Shown one piece after another: positions 56,557 through 64,000 of a stretch of 64,000 nucleotides of DNA. Positions within the stretch are counted from its first letter, which is position 1. Every line of letters begins with the position of its first letter. Under the pieces are notes generated by a model that worked only from the letters and a program-made list of their open reading frames with translations, searched no databases and was not told the origin of the DNA. The translations under genes were made by a program, and so were the position numbers. This DNA is from Gammaproteobacteria bacterium (GTDB taxonomy: Bacteria; Pseudomonadota; Gammaproteobacteria; SG8-11), in the NCBI GenBank assembly GCA_024641505.1, contig JAHECY010000001.1:62001-126000 (forward strand), in the 5' to 3' direction.

Positions 56557-57300
56557 TTACAAAGAGCTCAAGCGTTTGTCCGGCACGATGACGGATAGAC
56601 CCAATATGGTCCAAGCCTGCATGCCGCCACGATAGTACTTGATTTTTTCCGCTGGATACTGATGCTTTATCAAGGCCCGGATAGCGTGCGGCGATTGACC
56701 GCACCACATGCCATTACACCACAGGGCAATGACCTTGGCGTCGGAAAAATCCCAATTTGACGGTGGGGTGTCATCCAGGCCAAGCAGGCCTTTTACCGAC
56801 TTGATGAGCTTGGAGACGGTGCCCGGATCATCATAGCCGACCCTTTTGACACCTAATTTTTTCATGGCGTCGATGAGATCACCATTGTTTGCGGATTCCT
56901 CGAATAGTGTAAACGGGATATTAATGGAGCCTGGGATAGTGCCTTTGGCGTGCCAACTGGGTACGCGGGCATCGATCAAAATCCCTTTGCCGTTTTTTAC
57001 GTCATTTTCAAGAAACTCGAGCAGTTCAAGTTCGCCAATTGTCGTTACTCCCGGTGCCACGGAGATCGGTTGGATACAGAATGGTGGACAGGCACGTGAA
57101 GTTTTGGCGAAACCACCAGTTAAGGTATTTTCCTGATCCTGTATACGCTGAATACGCACGACGTTACCATCATACGGTATTTCCACGAACTCCTTGTTTT
57201 CAGATATCTTAACCTCTAGCGCCAGAGCGGATGATGCCAGCAGACTGAACAGAACCGCGCTCATGCCGGTAACAATCAGTTTGGGTGCCAAGTTATACAT
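56557..57300 (-). CDS. Exported rhodanese-like protein
   Basis: 247 residues. A signal peptide (VLFSLLASSALALE) places it in the periplasm. The rhodanese domain (about residues 95-235) starts at ILIDARVPSWHAKGTIPGSINIP, and its active-site loop is WCNGMWCGQSPHAIRAL, with the persulfide-forming cysteine. A conserved CPPFCIQPI motif precedes the domain and could be a second redox site. Sulfur donor and acceptor are unknown. The small 57366-57770 gene lies 65 bp upstream and may be co-transcribed. Confidence 0.88.
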   Translation of the reverse strand: MYNLAPKLIVTGMSAVLFSLLASSALALEVKISENKEFVEIPYDGNVVRIQRIQDQENTLTGGFAKTSRACPPFCIQPISVAPGVTTIGELELLEFLENDVKNGKGILIDARVPSWHAKGTIPGSINIPFTLFEESANNGDLIDAMKKLGVKRVGYDDPGTVSKLIKSVKGLLGLDDTPPSNWDFSDAKVIALWCNGMWCGQSPHAIRALIKHQYPAEKIKYYRGGMQAWTILGLSVIVPDKRLSSL

Positions 57301-57365
57301 AGTTACGTCTCCTGTCAGACAACGCGAATGCTGATAAATAGCCTAAGATATTACAAATGTTTCAT

Positions 57366-57770
57366 TCAACGCAGATAGATCTCCAAAATGCGTTTTGTGG
57401 TTTCCGCCAACTCGCGAGTATCCTGAAAAGTTCGATACACGTCGGATTGGGCTGCTTTATTCAATTTGAGGTATACCTGGTAGGTTGCCGGATATTTGCT
57501 ATGCAGCAGATTTTCGAAACGCGCCATATCCATCACAGCGGAGGAAACATCTTGCTTGAGTTCCGCGCTGGTATCCGGTTGTTGCTGGCTGATGCGTTTG
57601 ATTTCCTGCTCAGCTTCCTTTACATATTCAGGCTTGCTAACCTCTTCGTTGAGGGCATCCAGATAAGAATTTGCACCAACCGGTCCCGTATTAATTAGTA
57701 TTGCCAGCACCCCGATCACGGTAATGACCAATAACAGTTGCCTACCCCACTGAAAAAGACTATTTTTCAT
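57366..57770 (-). CDS. Small single-pass membrane or exported protein, unknown function
   Basis: 134 residues. One N-terminal hydrophobic segment (LLLVITVIGVLAILINTGPVGA) acts as a membrane anchor or uncleaved signal, followed by about 100 helical, charged residues (EEVSKPEYVKEAEQEIKRISQQ) with coiled-coil character. No family recognised. It sits 65 bp upstream of the rhodanese gene on the same strand. The pairing suggests a shared task in the periplasm, but that is inference only. Confidence 0.7.
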   Translation of the reverse strand: MKNSLFQWGRQLLLVITVIGVLAILINTGPVGANSYLDALNEEVSKPEYVKEAEQEIKRISQQQPDTSAELKQDVSSAVMDMARFENLLHSKYPATYQVYLKLNKAAQSDVYRTFQDTRELAETTKRILEIYLR

Positions 57771-58312
57771 GACTCCGTTCCTTCCTCACAAACTACCGAA
57801 CCCATCCGGCTTATTACTGCTATAAATATCCGGTATTATTGCTGTATATGCTTATATGATCAGCCTGCAAGATGTGACCACACACACATTTATTAAAATT
57901 TACTTTATATTTATCGAGCTTTCCAAGTATTTCTTTAAGGTTATGTAGCGATGACATAATGGCTTGTTATTTTAGTTATGATTTATAATTTATTGTTATT
58001 ATTGATATTATTTAAACTTTATCGGTTAATCGCAGGCATCTCATTGATACCCATCGATAATATCATGGCTTATTGGCCTGTAGTATAAATGAAAAATGTA
58101 TCTCTTCGACCATGCGCTTTTTGCTTACATTTCATACGCATTATATCGTCGACATTATCAATATTACTAATCATTTTCAGCCTTCAGACGATACTTAAGA
58201 TAACTATTTTCCGGTATACCTGCCACAAATGATCGCACGAGGGTCGATCCTCGCACGGTTTCTGGCTTTTCAGGTTGGGGTGCCAGCGAGTCAGACAATT
58301 GGTCGAAAAACG
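57771..58312. other. AT-rich intergenic region without recognisable genes
   Basis: About 540 bp markedly richer in A and T than the rest of the window, especially 57880-58060, between the small membrane protein and the GGDEF/EAL gene. It holds several TATAAT-like hexamers but no convincing paired promoter, no RNA gene and no reading frame that I can support. It may contain the regulatory region of the GGDEF/EAL-fliJ genes. Confidence 0.5.
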
Positions 58313-61225
58313 ATGCCTTTGTTAAATCAGTCCAGGTCGGTGACCACCAGTATCCGTAGCAGACTCATCACTCTCTCCGCGGTTGTTGCATTCCTTCTAT
58401 TTTCCACCACCTTGTATATACAGAACCTGGTTGATGACTCGTCGAACAAAACCCTGGTTTTTGTCTCCAGCAACCAATTGCTGCACCAGCAGGTGATGGC
58501 GTTGAAAAGCACAGTTCAGAGCGTTGAACGCAACCTTTATCATTTTACGTTGCTCCGAGAACACAGTTTAGATGGAGCCGTGGCGGGTTTATCAGTGAGC
58601 ATGGTTAAACAGGCGGATGAGCTATATGCAAATCCTCTTGCTCAAATGAATGGCGCACTGCGGCAACCGGCCGCTATTTTGTTGAATACGCTGAAAGAAT
58701 TACAGTTACAAATCTCCATGATTCGGGATCTTGTTCAGGATCGCGGCAAGCTATATCCGGCTATGCCGATCCTGTTGGAGGAGCTTAATCCTGACAATGA
58801 GAAATTCCTGGCTGCCGTTGAACAGGTGCGACGCGATAGTAATAAACCGACCGGTAACGCCAATCGGAAGGTGCTGTCGATACTGGATGACCTGCGCTTT
58901 TATTGGTCGCAGCAAATCGGAGCTACGGGGTTATTTGTCGCCGATAGAATGGGAGCTTTTGGCGAACCGGAAACGACGATTGAAGGCGGCGACGACGCGG
59001 ACCGAAAAAGTTACCGGTTGCGGATCGATAAGCTGCTGGCGGAGTTATCCACGTTGAATGCAAACGGCCAATTGAGTCCCCTTCAAACCAAATCGTGGCG
59101 TGTCATGCAAGCTGTGCAGACGCACTATGACGAGGCATTCCGGCGCGCGGAAAAAATGTTTCAGTCAGATGGTTGGCGCTCAGATTTGCCACTCCTTAAG
59201 ACCATCATTCGTGATCTGCTCCAGTCTGCGCACGATAACCTGCGGGTGTTGGAGGTACGACTGGACGATATGACTTCCGGTAGTGTCGTTGAATTGGTGA
59301 TCACCCAAGGAGTTTTGTCGTATTTCATTTGGGCATTTTCCCTGATCTCCTATCTCATCCTGGTGGGAAGTTATACCACTTTTGAGTTTTCCGTGCGTAG
59401 ACCCATCATGCAGGTGGCGAAGGCCTTGCAAGCTTATGGAGAACAAGGGCGTTATGCCGCCAGTATCAAGACCAATACCGAGGAGACGGAAATACTCGTA
59501 CAAGCTTTCAAAAGGATGCAGGATCAAGTTGATTCCCGACAACAGCGGCTGGAGTCAGTGCTGGACAACGCTGGTGAAGGCATTATTACCTTGAATGAGA
59601 AGTTCGAGATCGAAACTTTTAATAACGCGGCCCAATATGTTTTTGCGATGGGCCTGGACGAGGTTGTGGGAAAACCCGTGCATTTTCTGCTGGCCGATGA
59701 GGAACGGCAAAAATTTATACATTTACTTAAAGATGTGCAGATCACCAACGTGGATGATGGTGAAACATTGATATCCACAATGACCGGAAGACGTAAAAGT
59801 GGTGAAACATTTCCTCTATCTGTGAAAGTGAGTCATTTGAATCTGGAGGGAGACGAACACTTTATTGTGATGGCTGAGGATATATCCGAGCGCCAGGCGA
59901 TGATGGAAAGCCTGCGTCACTTGGCGGAGCATGACAGCCTGACTGGCCTGTATAATAGGCAGTATTTTATGGATGAGTTGGATAGGGAAGTCAGTAGAAG
60001 TCATAGAAATCCCGAAGCACGCTGTGCATTATTATACATAGATCTCGACAATTTCAAATTTGTCAACGATACGCTGGGACATATTGCAGGAGACAAGGTA
60101 CTGATTGAGGTTACCATGTTGCTGAATCGGCGCATGCGCAAGGGTGACCTGCTGGGACGTCTTGGGGGCGATGAGTTTGGTTTGTTACTGTATGAGATCG
60201 ACAAGGAAAGGGCCGTGCGTGCTGCGGAATTCTTTCGTACGGAGTTGGCCGAGTACAAGTTTAAATATGAAGGTAAGGTGCTTGATGTCGGTTGCTCTAT
60301 CGGGGTTGCGTTACTCGAACCGGAAATAGACACCAAAGAAGATCTCCTGGCGCGGGCTGACATTGCTTGCCACATAGCAAAACGCCTGGGCAAGAACCGC
60401 GCTTACGTGTATGAAGACAATGATCAGGAAAATATGGACTCCATGTACGCTGACATGGGTTGGGCACGAAGAATAAAAAGTGCGATTGAGGAAAATCAAT
60501 TTGTATTTGCGTGTCAGCCGATTGTTGATACCGCATCCGGCGAAACGGCCAGCTACGAAGTATTGTTGCGTATGAAAGACGGGAAGCGGAATTATGTGTT
60601 ACCAGCCGGTTTCCTGCCTTCCGCAGAACGCTTTGGGCTGATGATCGACATTGACCGCTGGATCATCGGCAGGGCCATCGAAACTCTTGCCGGGTTACAA
60701 TCCACCAATGAAGGTATGCGCTATTCCATTAATTTGTCAGCCAAGTCAATATGCGACAAGAATATTCTTAAGGAGATTAAACAGCTCCTGGAGAAGCATG
60801 CATTGGCGCCGTACTTGTTGACATTTGAGATCACTGAAGATGTTGCTATCGCGAATATGAATGTTGCCTCGGCATTTATGCGTGAATTACAACAAATGGG
60901 TTGTTATACAGCATTGGATGATTTTGGCGTAGGTTACTCCTCTTTTTCATATTTAAAAGAGCTACCGGTCGATATCGTTAAGATCGACGGGTCATTTGTG
61001 CGGAATGCAGAAACTGACCCGGTCAATCTCGCAATGGTAAAGGCCATGAATGAAGTGGCGCATGCGTTGGGTAAGAAAACCGTGGCTGAGTATGTAGAGA
61101 ATGAGGAAATATATATGTTACTGAAATCTTTAGGTGTGGATTATGTTCAGGGGTTCCATATCGGACGTCCTATAATCATCAATCTCGACAATACTAGTGA
61201 TCGGGTGAAACTTCTGGTTGGTTGA
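58313..61225 (+). CDS. Membrane GGDEF-EAL protein with HAMP/PAS region
   Basis: About 970 residues from the ATG at 58313 (MPLLNQSRSVTTSIRSRL); an upstream ATG at 58229 gives 998 residues. Two membrane segments (about 20-36 and 335-355 in the shorter form) bound a roughly 300-residue periplasmic helical sensor. A HAMP-like linker, a PAS domain (SVLDNAGEGIITLNEKFEI), a GGDEF domain with intact RLGGDEFG, and an EAL domain follow. The EAL signature is EVL (YEVLLRM), keeping the metal-binding Glu, with DDFGVGYSSF and the later acidic residues present. It could both make and break cyclic di-GMP. Its stop lies 29 bp before fliJ. Confidence 0.92.
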   Translation: MPLLNQSRSVTTSIRSRLITLSAVVAFLLFSTTLYIQNLVDDSSNKTLVFVSSNQLLHQQVMALKSTVQSVERNLYHFTLLREHSLDGAVAGLSVSMVKQADELYANPLAQMNGALRQPAAILLNTLKELQLQISMIRDLVQDRGKLYPAMPILLEELNPDNEKFLAAVEQVRRDSNKPTGNANRKVLSILDDLRFYWSQQIGATGLFVADRMGAFGEPETTIEGGDDADRKSYRLRIDKLLAELSTLNANGQLSPLQTKSWRVMQAVQTHYDEAFRRAEKMFQSDGWRSDLPLLKTIIRDLLQSAHDNLRVLEVRLDDMTSGSVVELVITQGVLSYFIWAFSLISYLILVGSYTTFEFSVRRPIMQVAKALQAYGEQGRYAASIKTNTEETEILVQAFKRMQDQVDSRQQRLESVLDNAGEGIITLNEKFEIETFNNAAQYVFAMGLDEVVGKPVHFLLADEERQKFIHLLKDVQITNVDDGETLISTMTGRRKSGETFPLSVKVSHLNLEGDEHFIVMAEDISERQAMMESLRHLAEHDSLTGLYNRQYFMDELDREVSRSHRNPEARCALLYIDLDNFKFVNDTLGHIAGDKVLIEVTMLLNRRMRKGDLLGRLGGDEFGLLLYEIDKERAVRAAEFFRTELAEYKFKYEGKVLDVGCSIGVALLEPEIDTKEDLLARADIACHIAKRLGKNRAYVYEDNDQENMDSMYADMGWARRIKSAIEENQFVFACQPIVDTASGETASYEVLLRMKDGKRNYVLPAGFLPSAERFGLMIDIDRWIIGRAIETLAGLQSTNEGMRYSINLSAKSICDKNILKEIKQLLEKHALAPYLLTFEITEDVAIANMNVASAFMRELQQMGCYTALDDFGVGYSSFSYLKELPVDIVKIDGSFVRNAETDPVNLAMVKAMNEVAHALGKKTVAEYVENEEIYMLLKSLGVDYVQGFHIGRPIIINLDNTSDRVKLLVG

Positions 61226-61254
61226 TGCATGACAATATTGCTGGTGATAACGGT

Positions 61255-61698
61255 ATGAAAAAAGCACAGAGGATGGAGCCCGTCTTGACCTATGCTCGCC
61301 ATATGGAGCATACCGCCGCACATGCGTTGAAAATGGAGTCTCGGAAGATTCAAGACCAGAAGGACAAGATTGCACAGCTTAAAGATTATTCCCGGGAGTA
61401 TGGGCAGACTTTGGCGGCTATCGGCGAAGCAGGAGTCAACGCCTATACCGTAATTAACTACCATAATTTCCAGGCAAAGTTGTTACAGTTGATCGATTCG
61501 CATGAACAACAGCTTGCCAAGATGTCGGCCCACTATCAGGTATTGTTGGCCGCGTGGACCAAACGTAGTCAAAATGTAAAAATGTATGACCAGATATCGG
61601 ACAAATATCACCGTTATGAGCTGGCTTTAAAAGCGCGTACGGAACAAAAGGACCAGGACGATTTACCTAAATCAGGGACTGAGAAGTTTTTACGCTGA
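61255..61698 (+). CDS. fliJ: Flagellar export chaperone FliJ
   Basis: 147 residues from the ATG at 61255 (MKKAQRMEPVLTYA), with GGTGAT upstream; other starts at 61222 and 61225 overlap the previous stop. The all-helical sequence with long coiled coils (KIQDQKDKIAQLKDYSREYGQ) and NYHNFQAKLLQLIDSHEQQL matches FliJ. It is the general chaperone of the flagellar type III export apparatus, acting with the FliI ATPase. No fliI precedes it here; the GGDEF-EAL gene does. fliK follows after 151 bp. Confidence 0.85.
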   Translation: MKKAQRMEPVLTYARHMEHTAAHALKMESRKIQDQKDKIAQLKDYSREYGQTLAAIGEAGVNAYTVINYHNFQAKLLQLIDSHEQQLAKMSAHYQVLLAAWTKRSQNVKMYDQISDKYHRYELALKARTEQKDQDDLPKSGTEKFLR

Positions 61699-61849
61699 CT
61701 ATCGAATTAACCTTGTCAGTAAACCTACGGTTATACTGGCAAAATGTCTGTTAGTAGCAACGTGGTATTTGTTCACACTCTCGCTTTTCTCCTGGCATGT
61801 AATTTGCGATTCACCAAGATAACTGATTCTCACGTTATGAGGTTTTGTA

Positions 61850-63184
61850 GTGTCACTGATCGCAAAAACACTGGATTCCACGCCGATAGCGGATTCGACC
61901 ACGGATCCGGGTGGAGTCAGGCAACGAAAAATCAATGACCTAGGAGCAGCGTCATTTCCATCTTCTTTGGAAAAAGCAGTCGACGACCTGGATCGAAAAG
62001 AATATTCAAACATCAAACGGAACAGGGATGCCGCCACCTCCGGCAAAGATGCGCCGGCATCCTTAACGCAAGCGGAAAATCCTGGTAGCCCTGAAACATC
62101 CGGTGACAATGTCGCCGTGGCACCTGATAAGGCGAGTATGGAAGATCCTGATAATGAGACTGTCACAGCTGATGTAACGACTAGCGATTTCGGGAATATA
62201 CTGAATAGTGCAGCTGATGTCATGGAGCCCTCGGCATTGGTAGATGCGCAATCCACCCCTGTAGAAAATTCAGATGTCTTTGACTCAGCTGATCATAATG
62301 ACAGAGATTCGCCGTCAGACGAAATGCAATTACCGAATTCTTATCGATTAGACGCCAGCGCATTAGCAGGGCGAGAGTCGTTTACTGCAAACCATTCCAT
62401 GGTAAACCCCGCATCCGGCGACTCTGCCAGGTCCCGTTTTGATGGACGCCAAACGAGTCGAAGTGGATCACTGCAAGTGGCCGTTGCCGAATTACCGCAA
62501 ACGCAGAAAAAGCCATTGGAACCTGTTGTTATGTTGCAATCGAATCTGCATCGTGACGTGTTGACAGAAGCGGTTTCGGGCACAAATGAGGATGTCGTTT
62601 CTGGCACGGGATTGGACGCGAGTGCGGATACGGGTGTTGGAACGGATCGGCAGCAAACCAACCAAAATATGTCGGGCCAATTATCACCAGACCAGTCAAC
62701 TACCGCCAAGAATTCCTCGGATCAGCTGCGGCAAAATTTCACTATTTTACAGCCGGCTGGAAGCCAAGCATGGAGGGAACATTTTGGCGATAGAATTGTG
62801 TTTCTGGTCAAGAACGGTGTACCAGAGGCTGGTTTAGCGCTCAACCCTCCACATCTAGGGCCACTGGAAGTAAAAATCAGTTTGGTGAATGATCAGGTGA
62901 ATATTACATTTTCAGCGAATTCTCATGTTACCCGTGAGATTCTTGAACAAGCTTTGCCGAGGCTGAAAGAATTGCTGAGTGATGCCGGCATTGGTATGGG
63001 AGAGGTTGACATTTCAGGTCATTCTGATCAATCTGGTAACCATCAACGTTCTTTAGCAAAACGTTTTGGCGACAATAATACGAACATCGACGGCAAACGA
63101 AATGCAGAATCAAGCGGGCACATCGAGAGCATCGAAGGCAGCATCGAAAACGCGTCTCCTGGGTTGCTCAACATATATGTGTAA
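61850..63184 (+). CDS. fliK: Flagellar hook-length control protein FliK
   Basis: 444 residues from a GTG at 61850. The first 300 residues are polar and low in complexity (rich in Asp, Ser, Thr and Asn), as usual for the ruler part of FliK. The C-terminal Flg_hook domain is clear: LALNPPHLGPLEVKISL, VNITFSANSHVTREILEQ and LPRLKELLSDAGI. It sets hook length and switches the export gate. The 351-bp stretch after it (63185-63535) has no gene that I can support. Confidence 0.9.
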   Translation: MSLIAKTLDSTPIADSTTDPGGVRQRKINDLGAASFPSSLEKAVDDLDRKEYSNIKRNRDAATSGKDAPASLTQAENPGSPETSGDNVAVAPDKASMEDPDNETVTADVTTSDFGNILNSAADVMEPSALVDAQSTPVENSDVFDSADHNDRDSPSDEMQLPNSYRLDASALAGRESFTANHSMVNPASGDSARSRFDGRQTSRSGSLQVAVAELPQTQKKPLEPVVMLQSNLHRDVLTEAVSGTNEDVVSGTGLDASADTGVGTDRQQTNQNMSGQLSPDQSTTAKNSSDQLRQNFTILQPAGSQAWREHFGDRIVFLVKNGVPEAGLALNPPHLGPLEVKISLVNDQVNITFSANSHVTREILEQALPRLKELLSDAGIGMGEVDISGHSDQSGNHQRSLAKRFGDNNTNIDGKRNAESSGHIESIEGSIENASPGLLNIYV

Positions 63185-63535
63185 GCAACGATATTAATGG
63201 TAACGGTTTACCAAGTGCACGGCGCCGTGTTTCTCCGTATATAACCTTCTATTGATCCACAGTTGAGTGCCACGCCCGGTTCTATCGGTTTACAGTCCAT
63301 CCGTGGGCCCTATGTTTGTAAAGTCTGTTCTGTAAAACGTCAGAAAGTGTGTATTTAAACACCGCTAGAGCGTTGATTTCCGTAGTTCACAATTTTTCAC
63401 CCGATAAATTTCAATACTCGTTCAAATACCGGGACGGTATACCGATAGAAGATCAGACGTTTCATGAATCAATATTAGCGAATATTTTCCGTGGTATGTT
63501 GATGCTCGATTATAAGCAGAGTCTGGGGCTTGCGG

Positions 63536-63823
63536 ATGAACAATACTGTAAAAATAGAATTATCGCCATTTGTTGAGATTAGTGACGTTGTCAATATGAT
63601 GGCAAAATTGAAAAATTCTGTGAAGGAAGAAGGTGCGAATATTGTCCTGTGTGCAGGGGCAGTTGAGCGTATTGATACCGCCTCGTTGCAATTGCTGGCG
63701 TCATTCATCAGTTATGCGCAGGCGCACAACTTTAACGTGTCCTGGGATAGTGTCAGCGAACAGGCCAAAAGGGCGGCTTGGCTTACAGGTATGAACGATA
63801 ATCTGTTACTGGCGGAAGCTTGA
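63536..63823 (+). CDS. STAS-domain protein
   Basis: 95 residues from the ATG at 63536 (a TTG at 63530 is in frame). The STAS fold is recognised from VLCAGAVERIDTASLQLLASF, with Thr in the D-T-x-S position that corresponds to the phosphorylated Ser of SpoIIAA-type proteins. Such proteins precede cheY and cheA in many flagellar-chemotaxis clusters. It probably takes part in a partner-switching or chemotaxis signalling step. Confidence 0.82.
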   Translation: MNNTVKIELSPFVEISDVVNMMAKLKNSVKEEGANIVLCAGAVERIDTASLQLLASFISYAQAHNFNVSWDSVSEQAKRAAWLTGMNDNLLLAEA

Positions 63824-63863
63824 AGTTTTGGATCAGTAACCGGGAACGATACGGAGTATGGTA

Positions 63864-64000
63864 ATGAGTAGCATTCTTGTGGTAGATGACTCGGCCTCCA
63901 TGAGGCAAATGGTTGTTTTTACGTTAAAGGGAGCGGGTTACGAGGTGGAGGAAGCAGTAGACGGCATGGATGCGTTAAAAAAGGCCAAATTGCGGTCATT
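63864..64000 (+). CDS. CheY-like response regulator, partial (runs off right edge)
   Basis: About 45 residues visible ([20 protein letters not shown], then [19 protein letters not shown]). The paired Asp residues of the acidic pocket (VDDS) are present; the phosphorylated Asp would lie beyond the window edge. It starts 40 bp after the STAS gene. Likely a chemotaxis receiver, but the rest of the gene is needed. Confidence 0.85.
   Translation, partial: MSSILVVDDSASMRQMVVFTLKGAGYEVEEAVDGMDALKKAKLRS

Noticed and set aside
63381-63407. Sigma-28 promoter suggested by CCCGATAA
   Set aside because: The -10-like box fits, but no TAAAGTTT-like -35 element lies at the right distance.
63349-63576. 75-codon frame between fliK and the STAS gene
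   Set aside because: It starts at GTG without a ribosome-binding site, overlaps the STAS start in another frame and matches no family.

Overview
The window is a stretch of chromosome from a flagellated, respiring gammaproteobacterium. The evidence is gene order: sdhCDAB-sdhE-ygfX, nadB, rpoE-rseABC-degP, lepA-lepB-rnc-era-recO-pdxJ-acpS, tamAB and fliJ-fliK are typical gammaproteobacterial blocks, and the sequences are intermediate to moderately high in GC. No rRNA, insertion sequence, integrase, CRISPR array or prophage gene was seen. The genus cannot be fixed from the sequence alone.

Layout. (1) 1-5035: the N-terminal part of a BTAD-type transcription regulator on the minus strand, then, divergently, a Crp/Fnr-family regulator, a polytopic transporter-like protein carrying a long HEAT-repeat tail, and a stand-alone cyclic-nucleotide-binding protein. 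(2) 5286-14710: a compact three-gene locus of a TPR plus beta-barrel outer-membrane protein, a secreted FecR-domain protein and a 2330-residue secreted modular protein (Ig/cadherin-like repeats, beta-helix, DUF11, Ig-like, beta-propeller). (3) 14708-15164: a cluster of palindromic repeats with a 122-bp tandem duplication, lying between the giant gene and recJ. (4) 15185-19836: recJ, prfB with a programmed +1 frameshift, and lysS. (5) 20127-24084: a secreted protein with dockerin/EF-hand-like repeats and a TIGR03790-like C-terminal domain, and ygfZ, both on the minus strand. (6) 24394-29850: sdhCDAB-sdhE-ygfX, converging on and overlapping nadB. (7) 30061-40880: the envelope-stress sigma operon rpoE-rseABC-degP, a strong terminator, then lepA-lepB-DUF4845-rnc-era-recO-pdxJ-acpS with overlapping or tightly spaced genes. 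(8) 40960-43369: an initiator tRNA gene with its own promoter, then roxA and a GNAT acetyltransferase. (9) 43714-54983: a membrane GH17-GT2 glucan synthase-like protein, then on the minus strand glcD-glcF (no glcE) and tamA-tamB. (10) 55397-57770: a periplasmic metallo-beta-lactamase-fold hydrolase converging on a periplasmic rhodanese, plus a small unknown protein. (11) 58313-64000: a GGDEF/EAL protein, fliJ, fliK, a STAS protein and the start of a CheY-like receiver.

How they fit together: the core blocks cover central respiration (SDH and its flavinylation factor), NAD synthesis, envelope stress control, outer-membrane assembly (TamAB), protein export (LepB), translation (EF4, RF2, LysRS, initiator tRNA, L16 hydroxylation, RNase III/Era) and motility. 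The accessory parts most worth attention are the 5286-14710 surface-protein locus, where the TPR/barrel protein is a plausible outer-membrane exporter or anchor for the giant protein, and the adjoining transporter/HEAT plus cyclic-nucleotide-binding pair. Several start sites were moved downstream from the longest reading frame on the basis of ribosome-binding sites, signal peptides or family lengths; each case is noted in its entry.
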